A stretch of 14,243 nucleotides of DNA, taken from NCBI GenBank assembly GCA_030592145.1, contig JAUVKJ010000009.1:1-14243 (forward strand). The letters run 5' to 3'. Within the stretch, counting starts at the first letter, position 1, and each line of letters opens with the position of its first letter. The stretch is from Bacteroides sp. GTDB lineage: Bacteria > Bacteroidota > Bacteroidia > Bacteroidales > SM23-62. The notes under the pieces are model-generated. The model made no database searches. It had not been told where the DNA came from and saw nothing but the letters and a program-made list of their open reading frames with translations. Below are positions 1 through 7,311 of this stretch, in pieces. A program made the position numbers and the translations under genes.

Positions 1-35
1 TAATAACCGGGAAAAGAGCTTCGAAAAGAAGATGA
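1..35 (+). CDS. C-terminal tail of a probable HipB-type antitoxin (partial, enters from window edge)
   Basis: In the frame starting at base 3 the sequence reads ITGKRASKRR and stops at TGA 33-35. This stop overlaps the ATG of the HipA-like ORF at 32 as ATGA. A four-base stop/start overlap and a basic C-terminal tail are common for XRE-type HipB antitoxins directly upstream of hipA. Only about ten codons are visible, so the family is inferred from position, not from a domain. The HipA frame is also open up to the window edge, so the true boundary between the two genes cannot be proved here. Confidence 0.35.
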   Translation, partial: ITGKRASKRR

Positions 36-514
36 ATAACAAACGGCGGGAGATTCTGGTCTACGCGCATTGGGATGGAATGGACCATCCCATTATGATG
101 GGTGAATTATCAGGCGTATTTGACGGCCACCGGATGGGTGCACTCAGGTTCAAACAGGATCCGGATGGGCCATTTCTGAATGATAATATTAAACATGCTT
201 CTCCACCGTGGGCCTTCTTACGGGAACTGGAACAAATCAGTCTCAGACTGGAAGCGGATAACGCTGTTGATCATCCCGAATATCTCCAATGGCTGAATCA
301 GCTAGTGGATCCCGGATCTTCCCTGGGCGGTTCCCGTCCCAAGGCAGGGGTGCTGGACAGCCACAATCAATTATGGATAGCTAAATTCCCCAGCCGTGGA
401 GATGTAAAAGATATTGGTGCCTGGGAACAAAAATGGAGAAAGGTTGCTGAAAACATTGGTATATCCAGATCGGAGCAGGAATTAATGGCTAGGGCATTCC
501 ATTACTCAGAGTGA
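32..514 (+). CDS. HipA-type serine/threonine kinase toxin remnant with two apparent internal in-frame deletions
   Basis: The 160-residue product is recognisably HipA. Residues 7-26 match the family start (ILVYAHWDGMDHPIMMGEL). Residues 28-41 match the middle of the N-terminal region (GVFDGHRMGALRFK). Residues 95-132 carry the Gly-rich SSLGGSRPK loop and WIAKFPSR...DIGAWE. Residues 133-160 look like the extreme C-terminus (WRKVAENIGISRSEQELMARAF). Full-length relatives are about 400-440 residues. From memory of the family, roughly 90 residues are missing after residue 27 and more than 200 after residue 132, which includes the whole catalytic core of the kinase. The frame is kept across both junctions. 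It cannot phosphorylate a target such as GltX. It could be a decaying gene, an assembly collapse, or a retained small protein. It overlaps the upstream antitoxin tail by ATGA. Confidence 0.75.
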   Translation: MNNKRREILVYAHWDGMDHPIMMGELSGVFDGHRMGALRFKQDPDGPFLNDNIKHASPPWAFLRELEQISLRLEADNAVDHPEYLQWLNQLVDPGSSLGGSRPKAGVLDSHNQLWIAKFPSRGDVKDIGAWEQKWRKVAENIGISRSEQELMARAFHYSE

Positions 515-542
515 ATCGATATTAATTCTACTGGATATGTAA

Positions 543-550
543 TAACTTTG
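543..550 (+). promoter_or_regulatory. Bacteroidota -7 element (TAACTTTG) for the glycosyltransferase gene
   Basis: TAACTTTG matches the Bacteroidota primary sigma -7 consensus TAnnTTTG exactly. Transcription would begin roughly 6-8 bases downstream, very close to ATG 563, giving an almost leaderless message. No convincing -33 TTTG is visible at the usual distance. The element overlaps a TTG codon at 548 that is in frame with the gene, which argues against that TTG as the start. Confidence 0.5.
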
Positions 551-562
551 TGTTTGCATATA

Positions 563-1798
563 ATGAGAGAAACGAGAATACTTGTTTGTCCCCTGAACTG
601 GGGACTCGGTCATGCGGTCCGGGATGTAGCGGTAATACAACGCCTGGTGGATGTGGGGCACGAGGTGATCCTGGCCGGTGACGGGGCTCCGCTTGATCTG
701 CTTGAAGCTGAGTTCCCGGAATTGGAGATCATCCGTTTCCGGTCTCTCATCAGGGTACGGTATTCCAGTCACCTGCCGGCCTGGCTGAAAATCACCCTGC
801 TTTCTCCGTTCTTACTACATGAGATCTTTGCTGAGCATTACAGGCTGGGGCGTATTATCCGGCAGATAAATCCTGGCGTGGTCATCTCCGACAACCGGTT
901 CGGTTTGTGGAACCGCAGGGTCCGGAGCATCGTTATCACCCACCAGCTCAGCATCCGCTTGCCGGGTTTCACCATGATCCTTGAATACCCCGCTTACCTG
1001 GTGCTCAGGGCTTTCATTGGGAAGTTCGACCGCTGCTGGATCCCGGATTACCCGGGAACTTCGAATCTTTCCGGTGATCTTTCCCACCGTTATCCCCTTC
1101 CCCGGAATGCCGTGTTCATCGGGGCACTTTCAAGGTTTACCGGGCCTGGAGGCACAGCAGCCGGTTTATCTGCTACCCCTCCTGGCAATGCGACGACCGG
1201 GGGCACTTCCGGATCAGCTACCGGATCGTCTTCTGATAGTCCGGCTTCAGGTGATTCTTCGTCCGGTTCATTTTTCGGTGTTTCAGCTTCCGGCTCTGCT
1301 TCCGGTCAGCCCGTCCAATCTTCCGCCAAACCGGTAGACCTGGTGATTCTCCTTTCGGGTCCCGAGCCCCAGCGAAGCAAGCTGCAAAAAATCGTGCTGA
1401 AACAGGTTTTTAGCCTGGATGTCCGTTGCATTATCCTGCAGGGATTGCCAGGCAAGCTCAAGCGGGTTGATCTGACCTCAACGGTGACCATGTACAGTCA
1501 TCTTCCTGCCGCAAAACTCCGAAACCTGCTGCTTTCAACTGAAAATGTAATTTGCAGGGCAGGGTATACCGGAATCATGGACCTGGCCTTAATGCAAAAA
1601 AAGGCGCTGATCATCCCCACCCCCGGGCAGACCGAGCAGGAATACCTTGCAGGGTACCTGGCCGGAAAAGGCGTATTCCTGACCTGCAGCCAGGATGAGC
1701 TTGACATTGAATCGGCACTCGAAAATCTGAGTGAATTCAAACCCCAATTCAATTTACCGAAAGAAGATTTCTTCCAGTCAGAACTTGATGGGATTTAG
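563..1798 (+). CDS. GT28-like (MurG/MGDG-synthase type) glycosyltransferase with a low-complexity linker
   Basis: This 411-residue protein has the two Rossmann halves of a GT-B enzyme. The N-terminal acceptor half begins ILVCPLNWGLGHAVRD (residues 6-21), the WGLGHA loop of this family, and continues with VISDNRFGLW and IVITHQLSIRLPGF. The C-terminal nucleotide-sugar half starts near VILLSGPEPQRSK and contains CRAGYTGIMDLALM and IPTPGQTEQEYLAGYLA, the usual donor-binding segment. No signal peptide or membrane span is evident; relatives are cytoplasmic or membrane-associated. Substrate and acceptor cannot be told from sequence. Between the halves, residues about 194-255 (bases 1142-1326) are almost all Gly, Ser, Thr, Ala and Pro, which is far longer than the linker I expect. 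I chose ATG 563 over the in-frame TTG at 548, which lies inside the -7 promoter element. Confidence 0.82.
   Translation: MRETRILVCPLNWGLGHAVRDVAVIQRLVDVGHEVILAGDGAPLDLLEAEFPELEIIRFRSLIRVRYSSHLPAWLKITLLSPFLLHEIFAEHYRLGRIIRQINPGVVISDNRFGLWNRRVRSIVITHQLSIRLPGFTMILEYPAYLVLRAFIGKFDRCWIPDYPGTSNLSGDLSHRYPLPRNAVFIGALSRFTGPGGTAAGLSATPPGNATTGGTSGSATGSSSDSPASGDSSSGSFFGVSASGSASGQPVQSSAKPVDLVILLSGPEPQRSKLQKIVLKQVFSLDVRCIILQGLPGKLKRVDLTSTVTMYSHLPAAKLRNLLLSTENVICRAGYTGIMDLALMQKKALIIPTPGQTEQEYLAGYLAGKGVFLTCSQDELDIESALENLSEFKPQFNLPKEDFFQSELDGI
1142..1326 (+). repeat. Gly/Ser/Thr-rich low-complexity insert coding for the interdomain linker
   Basis: About 62 codons within the glycosyltransferase are dominated by Gly, Ser, Ala, Thr and Pro. 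Short motifs built on tccgg/cttccgg recur, encoding strings such as SASGSASG. The frame is preserved and both flanking domains align with the family, so it looks like an expanded flexible linker. No exact long tandem unit is visible. Confidence 0.6.
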
Positions 1799-1831
1799 CT
1801 TGACAAAATCAACATACCCATTAATAATCTT

Positions 1832-1839
1832 TATATTTG
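1832..1839 (+). promoter_or_regulatory. Bacteroidota -7 element (TATATTTG) for hicBA
   Basis: TATATTTG is an exact match to TAnnTTTG and ends six bases before ATG 1846. The expected start of transcription falls at or near that ATG, so the message is leaderless or has a very short leader. A TTGACA at 1800-1805 is too far upstream to pair with it convincingly. The context TTTGCATAAAATGA resembles TTTGCATATAATGA at the glycosyltransferase start. Confidence 0.5.
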
Positions 1840-1845
1840 CATAAA

Positions 1846-2082
1846 ATGACAGCCATGAGAAATTACAAGTTCACCGCCGGAATAACCTGGGATAGTGAAG
1901 TGAACCAATATATTGGTATTGTCCCTGGCCTGCCGGGAGCACATACTCAGGCCCCGACACTGGATGAGGTATATAAAAATCTTCAGGATGTTGTTCAATT
2001 ATGCTTGCAAGAGATTAGTGAGGATGAGATCAGGGATCTTCCTGATTTTGTAGGCTTTCAACAAATATCAGTTGCTATATGA
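1846..2082 (+). CDS. hicB: HicB-family antitoxin of a HicAB toxin-antitoxin pair
   Basis: The product is 78 residues (75 if ATG 1855 is used). It has the partial RNase H fold signature of HicB: YKFTAGITWDSEVNQYIGIV, then PGLPGAHTQAPTLDEVYKNL and an acidic helix. HicB binds and blocks the HicA RNA-cleaving toxin. This is the short form, without a clear DNA-binding domain after the core. The gene comes before hicA and overlaps it by ATGA (2079-2082), so translation is coupled. An in-frame TTG at 1837 lies within the -7 promoter and is unlikely to be the start. ATG 1855 (MRNYKF) is a reasonable alternative start by comparison with family members. Confidence 0.85.
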   Translation: MTAMRNYKFTAGITWDSEVNQYIGIVPGLPGAHTQAPTLDEVYKNLQDVVQLCLQEISEDEIRDLPDFVGFQQISVAI

Positions 2083-2315
2083 GCAGCAGGCTGCCTGTCG
2101 TAAAGGTAAAGACCCTTGAAAAGCTGTTAATCTCTTTAGGCTTTAAAGCCAAACGTCAAAGTGGCAGTCATGTGTTTTATCGTCACCCGGATGGCAGGTA
2201 CACAACTTTGCCCCACCATGGAAACCAGGAGTTAGGGCGCTCCTTAACCCGCCAGATATTAAGAGAGATCGAGATCACTCCGGAACGCTTTGTTGATTTG
2301 CTAAAGGAACTTTAA
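2079..2315 (+). CDS. hicA: HicA-family mRNA interferase toxin
   Basis: The 78-residue protein has the small double-stranded-RNA-binding-like fold of HicA (YcfA family). It reads LEKLLISLGFKAKRQSGSHVFYRHPDGR, then TTLPHHGNQELGRSLTRQILREI. The His in GSHVFYRH (about residue 30) is the expected catalytic residue and is present. The length is normal and I see no lesion. HicA cleaves mRNA in the cytoplasm and stalls growth until neutralised by HicB. The gene starts inside the hicB stop codon (ATGA), and the antitoxin-first order fits a co-transcribed pair. Confidence 0.88.
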   Translation: MSSRLPVVKVKTLEKLLISLGFKAKRQSGSHVFYRHPDGRYTTLPHHGNQELGRSLTRQILREIEITPERFVDLLKEL

Positions 2316-2348
2316 TCTTTTTGGATTTATCCGGTCTGAATTTTCGAT

Positions 2349-2954
2349 CTAATATAAAGCCAGCGTCAGCAATACAACAGTGAACCCGGTAAGAAAACCT
2401 GCGTAAACTTCGCCCGGAGTATGGGCTTTGAGAAAAATCCTTGCCGTACCTATCAGTCCCGCGAGCAGAACCGAGACCCCCAGGTAAAACTGCAGGTCAA
2501 CCTTCAGGTAAAATGCCAGGAACCCGACAAGGGCTACGAGTCCCCCAACCCCCGCCATATGTATACTGATCTTGTACCTGAGATTGATCAGCATGATTGC
2601 CAGGATAGAAAGCAGGCTGCTCAGAATGAAGGAATGGTACATATGTGGAATGGAAATCCGCCGGATCAGGTAAAAACAAAACGTATACAGGACAAAGCTG
2701 ATGACCAGTGGAACATAACGTTCCCTCCGGGAGTTCATCTGTATGTTCATGATCACCCTCTGGTACAGAAAGAAAGGAATGAATGCCAGGGGAACCACGT
2801 AGGTACAAAGAAAAACGATCACGAGCATCCATTTTTTCATATCAGGCGGCAGGTAGGAAAGGTAAGTGCCGGAATTGAACAACACCAGCATTCCAAGTGA
2901 AGGGATCAGCAGCGGATGAAACAGGTAGGATATGGCCTTTGAGATCTTCTCCAT
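2349..2954 (-). CDS. PAP2-superfamily-like integral membrane protein
   Basis: The 201-residue protein is very hydrophobic, with about six membrane segments, a short basic loop (QMNSRRERYVP) and a second loop KISIHMAG. The end reads ARIFLKAHTPGEVYAGFLTG, resembling the last PAP2 motif, in which Arg and His act in phosphate chemistry. A PSGH motif is not seen, and the usual Asp of the last motif is Glu or absent. The protein may be a diverged lipid-phosphate phosphatase or a non-catalytic relative. Homologues of this kind are common in Bacteroidota, usually named PAP2 family protein. It is convergent with hicA (33 bases apart). A TATCTTTA at 2983-2990 (-) is a near match to a -7 element. Confidence 0.6.
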   Translation of the reverse strand: MEKISKAISYLFHPLLIPSLGMLVLFNSGTYLSYLPPDMKKWMLVIVFLCTYVVPLAFIPFFLYQRVIMNIQMNSRRERYVPLVISFVLYTFCFYLIRRISIPHMYHSFILSSLLSILAIMLINLRYKISIHMAGVGGLVALVGFLAFYLKVDLQFYLGVSVLLAGLIGTARIFLKAHTPGEVYAGFLTGFTVVLLTLALY

Positions 2955-3153
2955 TATGAGGGACGTGCAAGATTCGGCGGGCTAAAGATAATCAATTTTT
3001 AAAGTTCCTTGCGGAAGGGGCCATGGGTATTTGTCTCCGCATAATTCTTGAATCGTAGTATATATTGATTTCGCAGTATTACCAGTGCTATCCTTTAGAT
3101 TTAACAAAATGAAAATATTGTGCTCTATTTTGTGTATTTGGTCAATATATAAC

Positions 3154-3161
3154 TATATTTA
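3154..3161 (+). promoter_or_regulatory. Possible -7 element (TATATTTA) for the AbiE operon
   Basis: TATATTTA matches TAnnTTTG at all but the last base. It lies 20 bases before the AbiEi start in a very A/T-rich stretch that also holds TTTG at 3137-3140. The spacing is shorter than in the better promoters of this window. The sequence ATATATAACTATAT just here is a short inverted repeat and could be an AbiEi operator, but it is weak evidence in A/T-rich DNA. Confidence 0.3.
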
Positions 3162-3181
3162 CATAATAAAGATCATGATTA

Positions 3182-4003
3182 ATGACAAGGAAACGGCAAA
3201 GAAATTACTTAATCATTTGGACCGAAGGTTTACTGGCCAAGGGGAAAAATACATTTAGCTGGAAACAGCTCCGGAAAGAATTTAAAGATATCGATGAACA
3301 GGCTTTGATTTCCGCTCTAAGAAGACTGGTTCAGAAAAGAAAGGCGGTATCTGTATATAGAGGTTTTTATGTGATTCTAAGGCCAGAAAACTACAGTAAA
3401 GGAATTGTTTCTCCCATTCTTTTTATTGATCCTTTGATGGAATACCTGGAACGTTCTTATTATGTCGGCCTTTTAAGTGCTGCGTTATTGCACGGATCAG
3501 CTCACCAACATCCCCAGGAATTTTTTGTTGTTACAGGCCTGCCTCAACTGCATCAAACAACCAAAAGAGGAATTAAGATCAATTTCATCAGCAGAATCGA
3601 TGTTCCTGTTAAGTTTCTGATATCACGCAAAGTTGAAACCGGTTATATCAAGGTGTCATCTCCGGAACTAACAGCAATTGATCTGATCCGGTATCAGAAC
3701 CATATCGGAGGGTTAAACAGAGCGGCAACTGTAATAAATGAACTGTCTGAGTCAATGGAAGCACAGTACTTTTCAGACGATCTCATATTGGAAACACCTG
3801 TAACTTTCCTTCAACGTCTAGGCTATATTCTAGAGAACTATTCATTAAAGCCATATCTTGGAGATAAGTTGTTTGTAGATGTTAGTATGATCCATGGATC
3901 ATTGACAAGAATGCCTTTAAAGTCAGGCAAAGGGGTAGGGGGTTACAAGACCGACAAAAAGTGGAATCTGATTATTAACACAGAAATTGAAATTGACCAG
4001 TGA
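3182..4003 (+). CDS. AbiEi-family type IV antitoxin / transcriptional repressor
   Basis: The product is 273 residues, a normal length for AbiEi. The N-terminal part (about residues 1-70) is a winged helix: WKQLRKEFKDIDEQALISAL, then RRLVQKRKAVSVYRGFYVIL. The rest is the AbiEi C-terminal domain, with LLSAALLHGSAHQHPQEFFV and the typical SPELTAIDLIRYQNHIGGL. AbiEi proteins repress their own operon and counter the AbiEii nucleotidyltransferase without binding it. The stop TGA (4001-4003) overlaps a GTG at 4000 that begins the AbiEii frame, giving the usual four-base coupling. The antitoxin appears complete while its partner is broken. Confidence 0.85.
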   Translation: MTRKRQRNYLIIWTEGLLAKGKNTFSWKQLRKEFKDIDEQALISALRRLVQKRKAVSVYRGFYVILRPENYSKGIVSPILFIDPLMEYLERSYYVGLLSAALLHGSAHQHPQEFFVVTGLPQLHQTTKRGIKINFISRIDVPVKFLISRKVETGYIKVSSPELTAIDLIRYQNHIGGLNRAATVINELSESMEAQYFSDDLILETPVTFLQRLGYILENYSLKPYLGDKLFVDVSMIHGSLTRMPLKSGKGVGGYKTDKKWNLIINTEIEIDQ

Positions 4004-4788
4004 TACCACAAGCTTTTATACAAGAATGGAGTCTACAGGTCCCCTGGAGGGATTCCGACATGGTTGAACAGGATCTGATCATATGCCGGTCCTTGACAGA
4101 GATATTCAATCATCCATATTTGAAGACAAACATGGCCCTCCGGTGAGGAACCGCCATCCATAAGTTGTGTTTTTCTCCTCAATCACGGTATTCTGAGGAT
4201 ATTGATCTGGTACAGATTGAAGCAAAACCCATTAAAGAAGCCATCGACAGCTTATATGAATGCTTATCTTTCCTTGGGAACCCTGTAGTTAAACAAAAAG
4301 CTATCAACAATACCCTGATTTTCAAATATGCTTCAGAATTCATTCCGGAATTAAGTTTAAAACTGAAAATTGAAATCAACTGCAGGGAGCATTTTACGGT
4401 TTTAGGGTATAAAGAAATGGACTTTGAAGTTCAATCTTCATGGTTTAAAGGACATTGCAAAATAAAAACCTATGAACTCGAAGAACTATTAGGCACCAAA
4501 CTAAGAGCATTATACCAGCGCCGCAAGGGAAGAGACCTTTATGATCTTTATAAAGGTATTGTGAACACAAAAGTCGATATTGATAAATTGCTTAGAAGTT
4601 ATAGAGAATATATTGGTTTTTCAATCACTAAACCACCAACGAGAAAACAGTTTCTACAGAATATGGAAGCTAAAATGCAGGATTCAGAATTTTTAGGTGA
4701 TACGAAAGCTCTATTGAGACCTCATGAAGATTTTGAATTTCGACTTGCATGGAAATTAATCAGAAATGAACTGATTGAAAATATTTAA
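4000..4788 (+). pseudogene. AbiEii-family nucleotidyltransferase toxin interrupted by an in-frame TGA
   Basis: Read from GTG 4000, the frame gives MIPQAFIQEW and then WRDSDMVEQDLIICRSL, as expected for this AbiEii subfamily. After TNMALR it meets TGA at 4144-4146 (codon 49) and goes on, in the same frame, as GTAIHKLCFSPQSRYSEDIDLVQ. Family members read RGGTAxHKL here, so the TGA replaces the first Gly of the GG nucleotide-binding motif and is one base from GGA. The rest is intact: SEDIDLV (metal-binding Asp pair), KLRALYQRRKGRDLYDLY (motif with Lys/Arg/Asp) and a C-terminal helical part ending at 4788. Restart from TTG 4165 would give 207 residues without the GG motif and probably no activity. 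Other genes in the window end in TGA and use GGA for Gly, so TGA is stop here. Confidence 0.85.
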
Positions 4789-4793
4789 TACAA

Positions 4794-4834
4794 CTAAACT
4801 AATCATTTTAACAAAATATTACTGAAAGGTTTAG
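4794..4834. terminator. Possible A/T-rich terminator shared by abiEii and rpoN
   Basis: TAATCATTTT (4800-4809) can pair with AAAATATTA (4813-4821) with one bulge and a three-base loop. CTAAAC (4794-4799) can pair with GTTTAG (4829-4834) outside it. The hairpin sits between two convergent genes, where a bidirectional terminator would be expected. It has no G/C-rich stem, so the call is weak. Confidence 0.28.
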
Positions 4835-4851
4835 CTGGTTCCAATCTCCGT

Positions 4852-6318
4852 TTACAGTTCTTTGCGAAGACGTGCAACGGGAATGTTTAGCTGCTCTCTG
4901 TATTTGGCTACGGTGCGGCGGGCGATATGGTACCCCTTCTCCCGGAGTATCTCCGCCAGGCATTCATCGGTCAGGGGTTTGCGTTTTTCCTCCCCGGCGA
5001 TGCACTCCTCGAGGATCTTCTTGATCTCCCGGGTCGAAACCTCCTCACCGGAGTCAGTCTGTAAGCCTTCGGAAAAGAAATATTTCAGCGGCAATATGCC
5101 AAAATGGGTCTGTATGTACTTGCTGTTGGCCACCCTTGAGATGGTTGAGATGTCTAGTCCGGTGATCTCCGCAATATCTTTCAGGATCATTGGTTTCAAG
5201 AGCTTCTCATCCCCTTCCAGGAAATACTTATATTGGTAGTTGATGATGGCATTCATGGTCAGTATAAGGGTATTCTGCCGCTGCCGTATGGAATCGATAA
5301 ACCACTTGGCCGAATCGAGTTTTTGTTTTACAAAGGTGATTGCATTCTTCTGTTCCCGGGTAGCATTATTCTTGCTTGCCGAATAGGACTGTAGCATCTC
5401 GCTATAGGTATGGCTGATTCTCAGTTCGGGTACGTTGCGGGCATTCAGGCTCATCTGCAGTTCCCCTTCGTTGTTGTCAAGGGTGAAATCCGGAATGATA
5501 TGCTGAATGTTTTTATTCTGTGGATCGCTGAAGGAGCTTCCGGGTTTGGGATTCAGCTTCAGTATCTCATCCAGAGACTCTTTCAGCTGCTCCTCGGTTA
5601 TATTCAGGCGGTTTATGATTTTCTCGTAATGCTTTTTGGTGAACTCACCGAAGTAGTATTTCAGGATCTTACGTGCCAGGGCGATCCCGGGCACGTTCTG
5701 GTCCTTGACCTCGATCTGCAGCAGCAGGCATTCCTGCAGGTCTCTGCCCCCTACACCGATTGGATCAAAATCCTGGATCACCTTCAGTATCTCATGAAGC
5801 TTGTCCTCGGTTGTGATGACATTCATCGAGAATGCCAGGTCATCGACAATGGCGGTCAGTTTCCTTCTCAGGTACCCGTCTTCGTCAATATTCCCCAGGA
5901 TATAATGCGCCAGTGCTTCCTGTTCCTCGGTAAGGTCTCTCAGTCCCAGTTGAGTTTCCAGGTGTTCATGAAAAGAAATGCCTCCTGAAAAAGGGATTTC
6001 ATCCTTTCGGTCGTCTTTTGAATAATTCTTCGTTGCCAGTCGATAGTTTGGAATATCCTCATCGTTTATGTAATCCTCGACAGAAAACTCATCCCGGTCC
6101 GTGTCTATCTCGTTCTCCTTCCCAATCTCCTCCTCAAGTCCCTCCTGATCCGCTGATTCCTTTTCCGCTGCTCCTTCTTCAAGCACAGGATTCTCTTCCA
6201 GCTCCTTCTTGATACGTTGTTCAAGCTGTATCGTAGGGATCTCGAGCAACTTGATCATCTGGATCTGCTGCGGGGACAGTTTCTGCAATAACTTCTGCGA
6301 TAATCTCTGCTTCAGCAT
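4852..6318 (-). CDS. rpoN: RNA polymerase sigma-54 factor
   Basis: The 488-residue protein has all regions of sigma-54. Region I, contacted by enhancer-binding ATPases, is residues 1-50 (LKQRLSQKLLQKLSPQQIQM, then IPTIQLEQRIKKELEENPVLEE). Region II is a strongly acidic stretch (about residues 55-100). A core-binding domain follows, with GYLRRKL and DFDPIGVGGRDLQECLL. A helix-turn-helix contains DISTISRVANSKYIQT. The RpoN box ARRTVAKYRE near the end reads the -24 promoter element. I chose ATG 6318 (MLKQRLSQ), the canonical N-terminus; the open frame continues 44 codons upstream to 6450 but overlaps the preceding gene and has no family similarity. The universal stress gene ends 65 bases upstream on the same strand, so the two may be co-transcribed. 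Confidence 0.96.
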   Translation of the reverse strand: MLKQRLSQKLLQKLSPQQIQMIKLLEIPTIQLEQRIKKELEENPVLEEGAAEKESADQEGLEEEIGKENEIDTDRDEFSVEDYINDEDIPNYRLATKNYSKDDRKDEIPFSGGISFHEHLETQLGLRDLTEEQEALAHYILGNIDEDGYLRRKLTAIVDDLAFSMNVITTEDKLHEILKVIQDFDPIGVGGRDLQECLLLQIEVKDQNVPGIALARKILKYYFGEFTKKHYEKIINRLNITEEQLKESLDEILKLNPKPGSSFSDPQNKNIQHIIPDFTLDNNEGELQMSLNARNVPELRISHTYSEMLQSYSASKNNATREQKNAITFVKQKLDSAKWFIDSIRQRQNTLILTMNAIINYQYKYFLEGDEKLLKPMILKDIAEITGLDISTISRVANSKYIQTHFGILPLKYFFSEGLQTDSGEEVSTREIKKILEECIAGEEKRKPLTDECLAEILREKGYHIARRTVAKYREQLNIPVARLRKEL

Positions 6319-6383
6319 AATCTCACAAACTATCTGTAAACACAATAGAAATATACGAAAATTACAAGAATGAAGAAAATTTT

Positions 6384-7241
6384 TTAATAGGATCTTGCAC
6401 CCCACATGAACTGACTCATGTGAACGATGGCTGCGCGCGGATTCACGCACATGACAGGGATCTTGGAAGTATTGGCAATGATCTGCTGTTCAGCGGCCCC
6501 CAGCATGTAATCGGCGATGCCGATGTTCTTGGTCGTGGTGATCAGGATCAGGTCCGCATTTTTCTCCTTCGCAAAATCAATAGTCTCCCTGGCCAGACTG
6601 GAGGACTTTTTCGCTGTATGTATCTCGTAATCAAGGTTGTTTTGGATGAGGAACTTAACCGCAAAAGTAAGGTTTATGTTTACTTTCTTTTTCAGTCCCT
6701 TGTCTTTTACCGGTGACTTAAACAAGTAAACCTTGCTGTCGAAGTATTTCCCCAGGTAGATGGCCCACTGCAGTTTTTCCTTGTTCTCGGATCTGAAATC
6801 AATGGGAAATACAATGCTGTTGAAGCGTTCGTCCGTATCAGGCTTATCCTGGATCACCAAAAAGGGCACGGTGGAGCCCACGATCACCTTCAGGGCCCGG
6901 CTTCCGGTAATCTTCTGCAGGCCCTTCCTGCCGTGGGTTCCCATGATCACCATCAGGGCATCCGAGTCGTTTGCGTAGGATGCGATCTCCCTGAAAATGC
7001 TGCCCGTCAGCACGATCCCCTGGAGGTCGAAATCATGCATGCGGCTTTGTTCCTCGACCTGCTTCTGAAATTCTGCGGTGATCCTGTCCATTGATGCCTT
7101 GCCGTCAGTGTGGTCCACAATATGCACCAGGCGGATCTGGTTATCCATGTAACGGGCAATCCGGAGTGCGTGCTGCAGGGCACTCTCAGACAATTCGGTA
7201 TTATCCCATGTCACAAAAAGGGTATTCCGGTTCTTCTCCAT
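6384..7241 (-). CDS. Tandem-domain universal stress protein (UspA family)
   Basis: The 285-residue cytoplasmic protein contains two UspA folds. The first (residues about 5-150) opens NTLFVTWDNTELSESALQHA and ends with MGTHGRKGLQKITGSRALKV, the Gly-rich ATP/phosphate loop, then VPFLVIQDKP. The second (about 160-280) opens SIVFPIDFRSENKEKLQWAI and ends TTTKNIGIADYMLGAAEQQI and IPVMCVNPR; its loop lacks the GxxG pattern, so only the first domain is likely to bind ATP. Such proteins respond to stress, but no partner can be named here. It is transcribed divergently from asnS and lies just upstream of rpoN. The C-terminal segment after NPRAAIVHMSQFMWGARSY is aromatic and typical of Bacteroidota forms as I recall them. 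Confidence 0.87.
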   Translation of the reverse strand: MEKNRNTLFVTWDNTELSESALQHALRIARYMDNQIRLVHIVDHTDGKASMDRITAEFQKQVEEQSRMHDFDLQGIVLTGSIFREIASYANDSDALMVIMGTHGRKGLQKITGSRALKVIVGSTVPFLVIQDKPDTDERFNSIVFPIDFRSENKEKLQWAIYLGKYFDSKVYLFKSPVKDKGLKKKVNINLTFAVKFLIQNNLDYEIHTAKKSSSLARETIDFAKEKNADLILITTTKNIGIADYMLGAAEQQIIANTSKIPVMCVNPRAAIVHMSQFMWGARSY

Positions 7242-7311
7242 CTTTTAAACTGATCAATTAACCAATAAATTTACATTAAAGTTTTTGTTTTGTAAAATCA
7301 TCCATTATGTC

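Noticed and set aside
506..772. Minus-strand frame of 88 codons at the start of the glycosyltransferase
   Set aside because: It lies opposite a well-supported gene, has no recognisable domain and is explained as a shadow frame.
2316..2348. Possible terminator between hicA and the PAP2-like gene (GGATTTATCC)
   Set aside because: Only a four-base stem with a two-base loop; too weak to call.
2421..2900. A 159-codon plus-strand frame opposite the PAP2-like gene
   Set aside because: Its composition is a charged, repeat-poor antisense of membrane codons, and the minus-strand frame has clear membrane segments and a family motif.
4144..4146. TGA read as glycine by an alternative genetic code
   Set aside because: Intact genes in the window (for example the AbiEi antitoxin, the Panacea antitoxin and the epimerase) end at TGA, and GGA is used for glycine throughout.
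4165..4788. A separate 207-residue gene starting at TTG 4165
   Set aside because: The frame upstream continues the same AbiEii protein back to GTG 4000 through one TGA, so this is the 3' part of a broken gene, not a gene of its own.
6319..6450. Upstream extension of rpoN to an earlier ATG
   Set aside because: The 44 extra residues do not match sigma-54, and the extension runs over the end of the upstream usp gene. MLKQRLSQ at 6318 is the canonical start.
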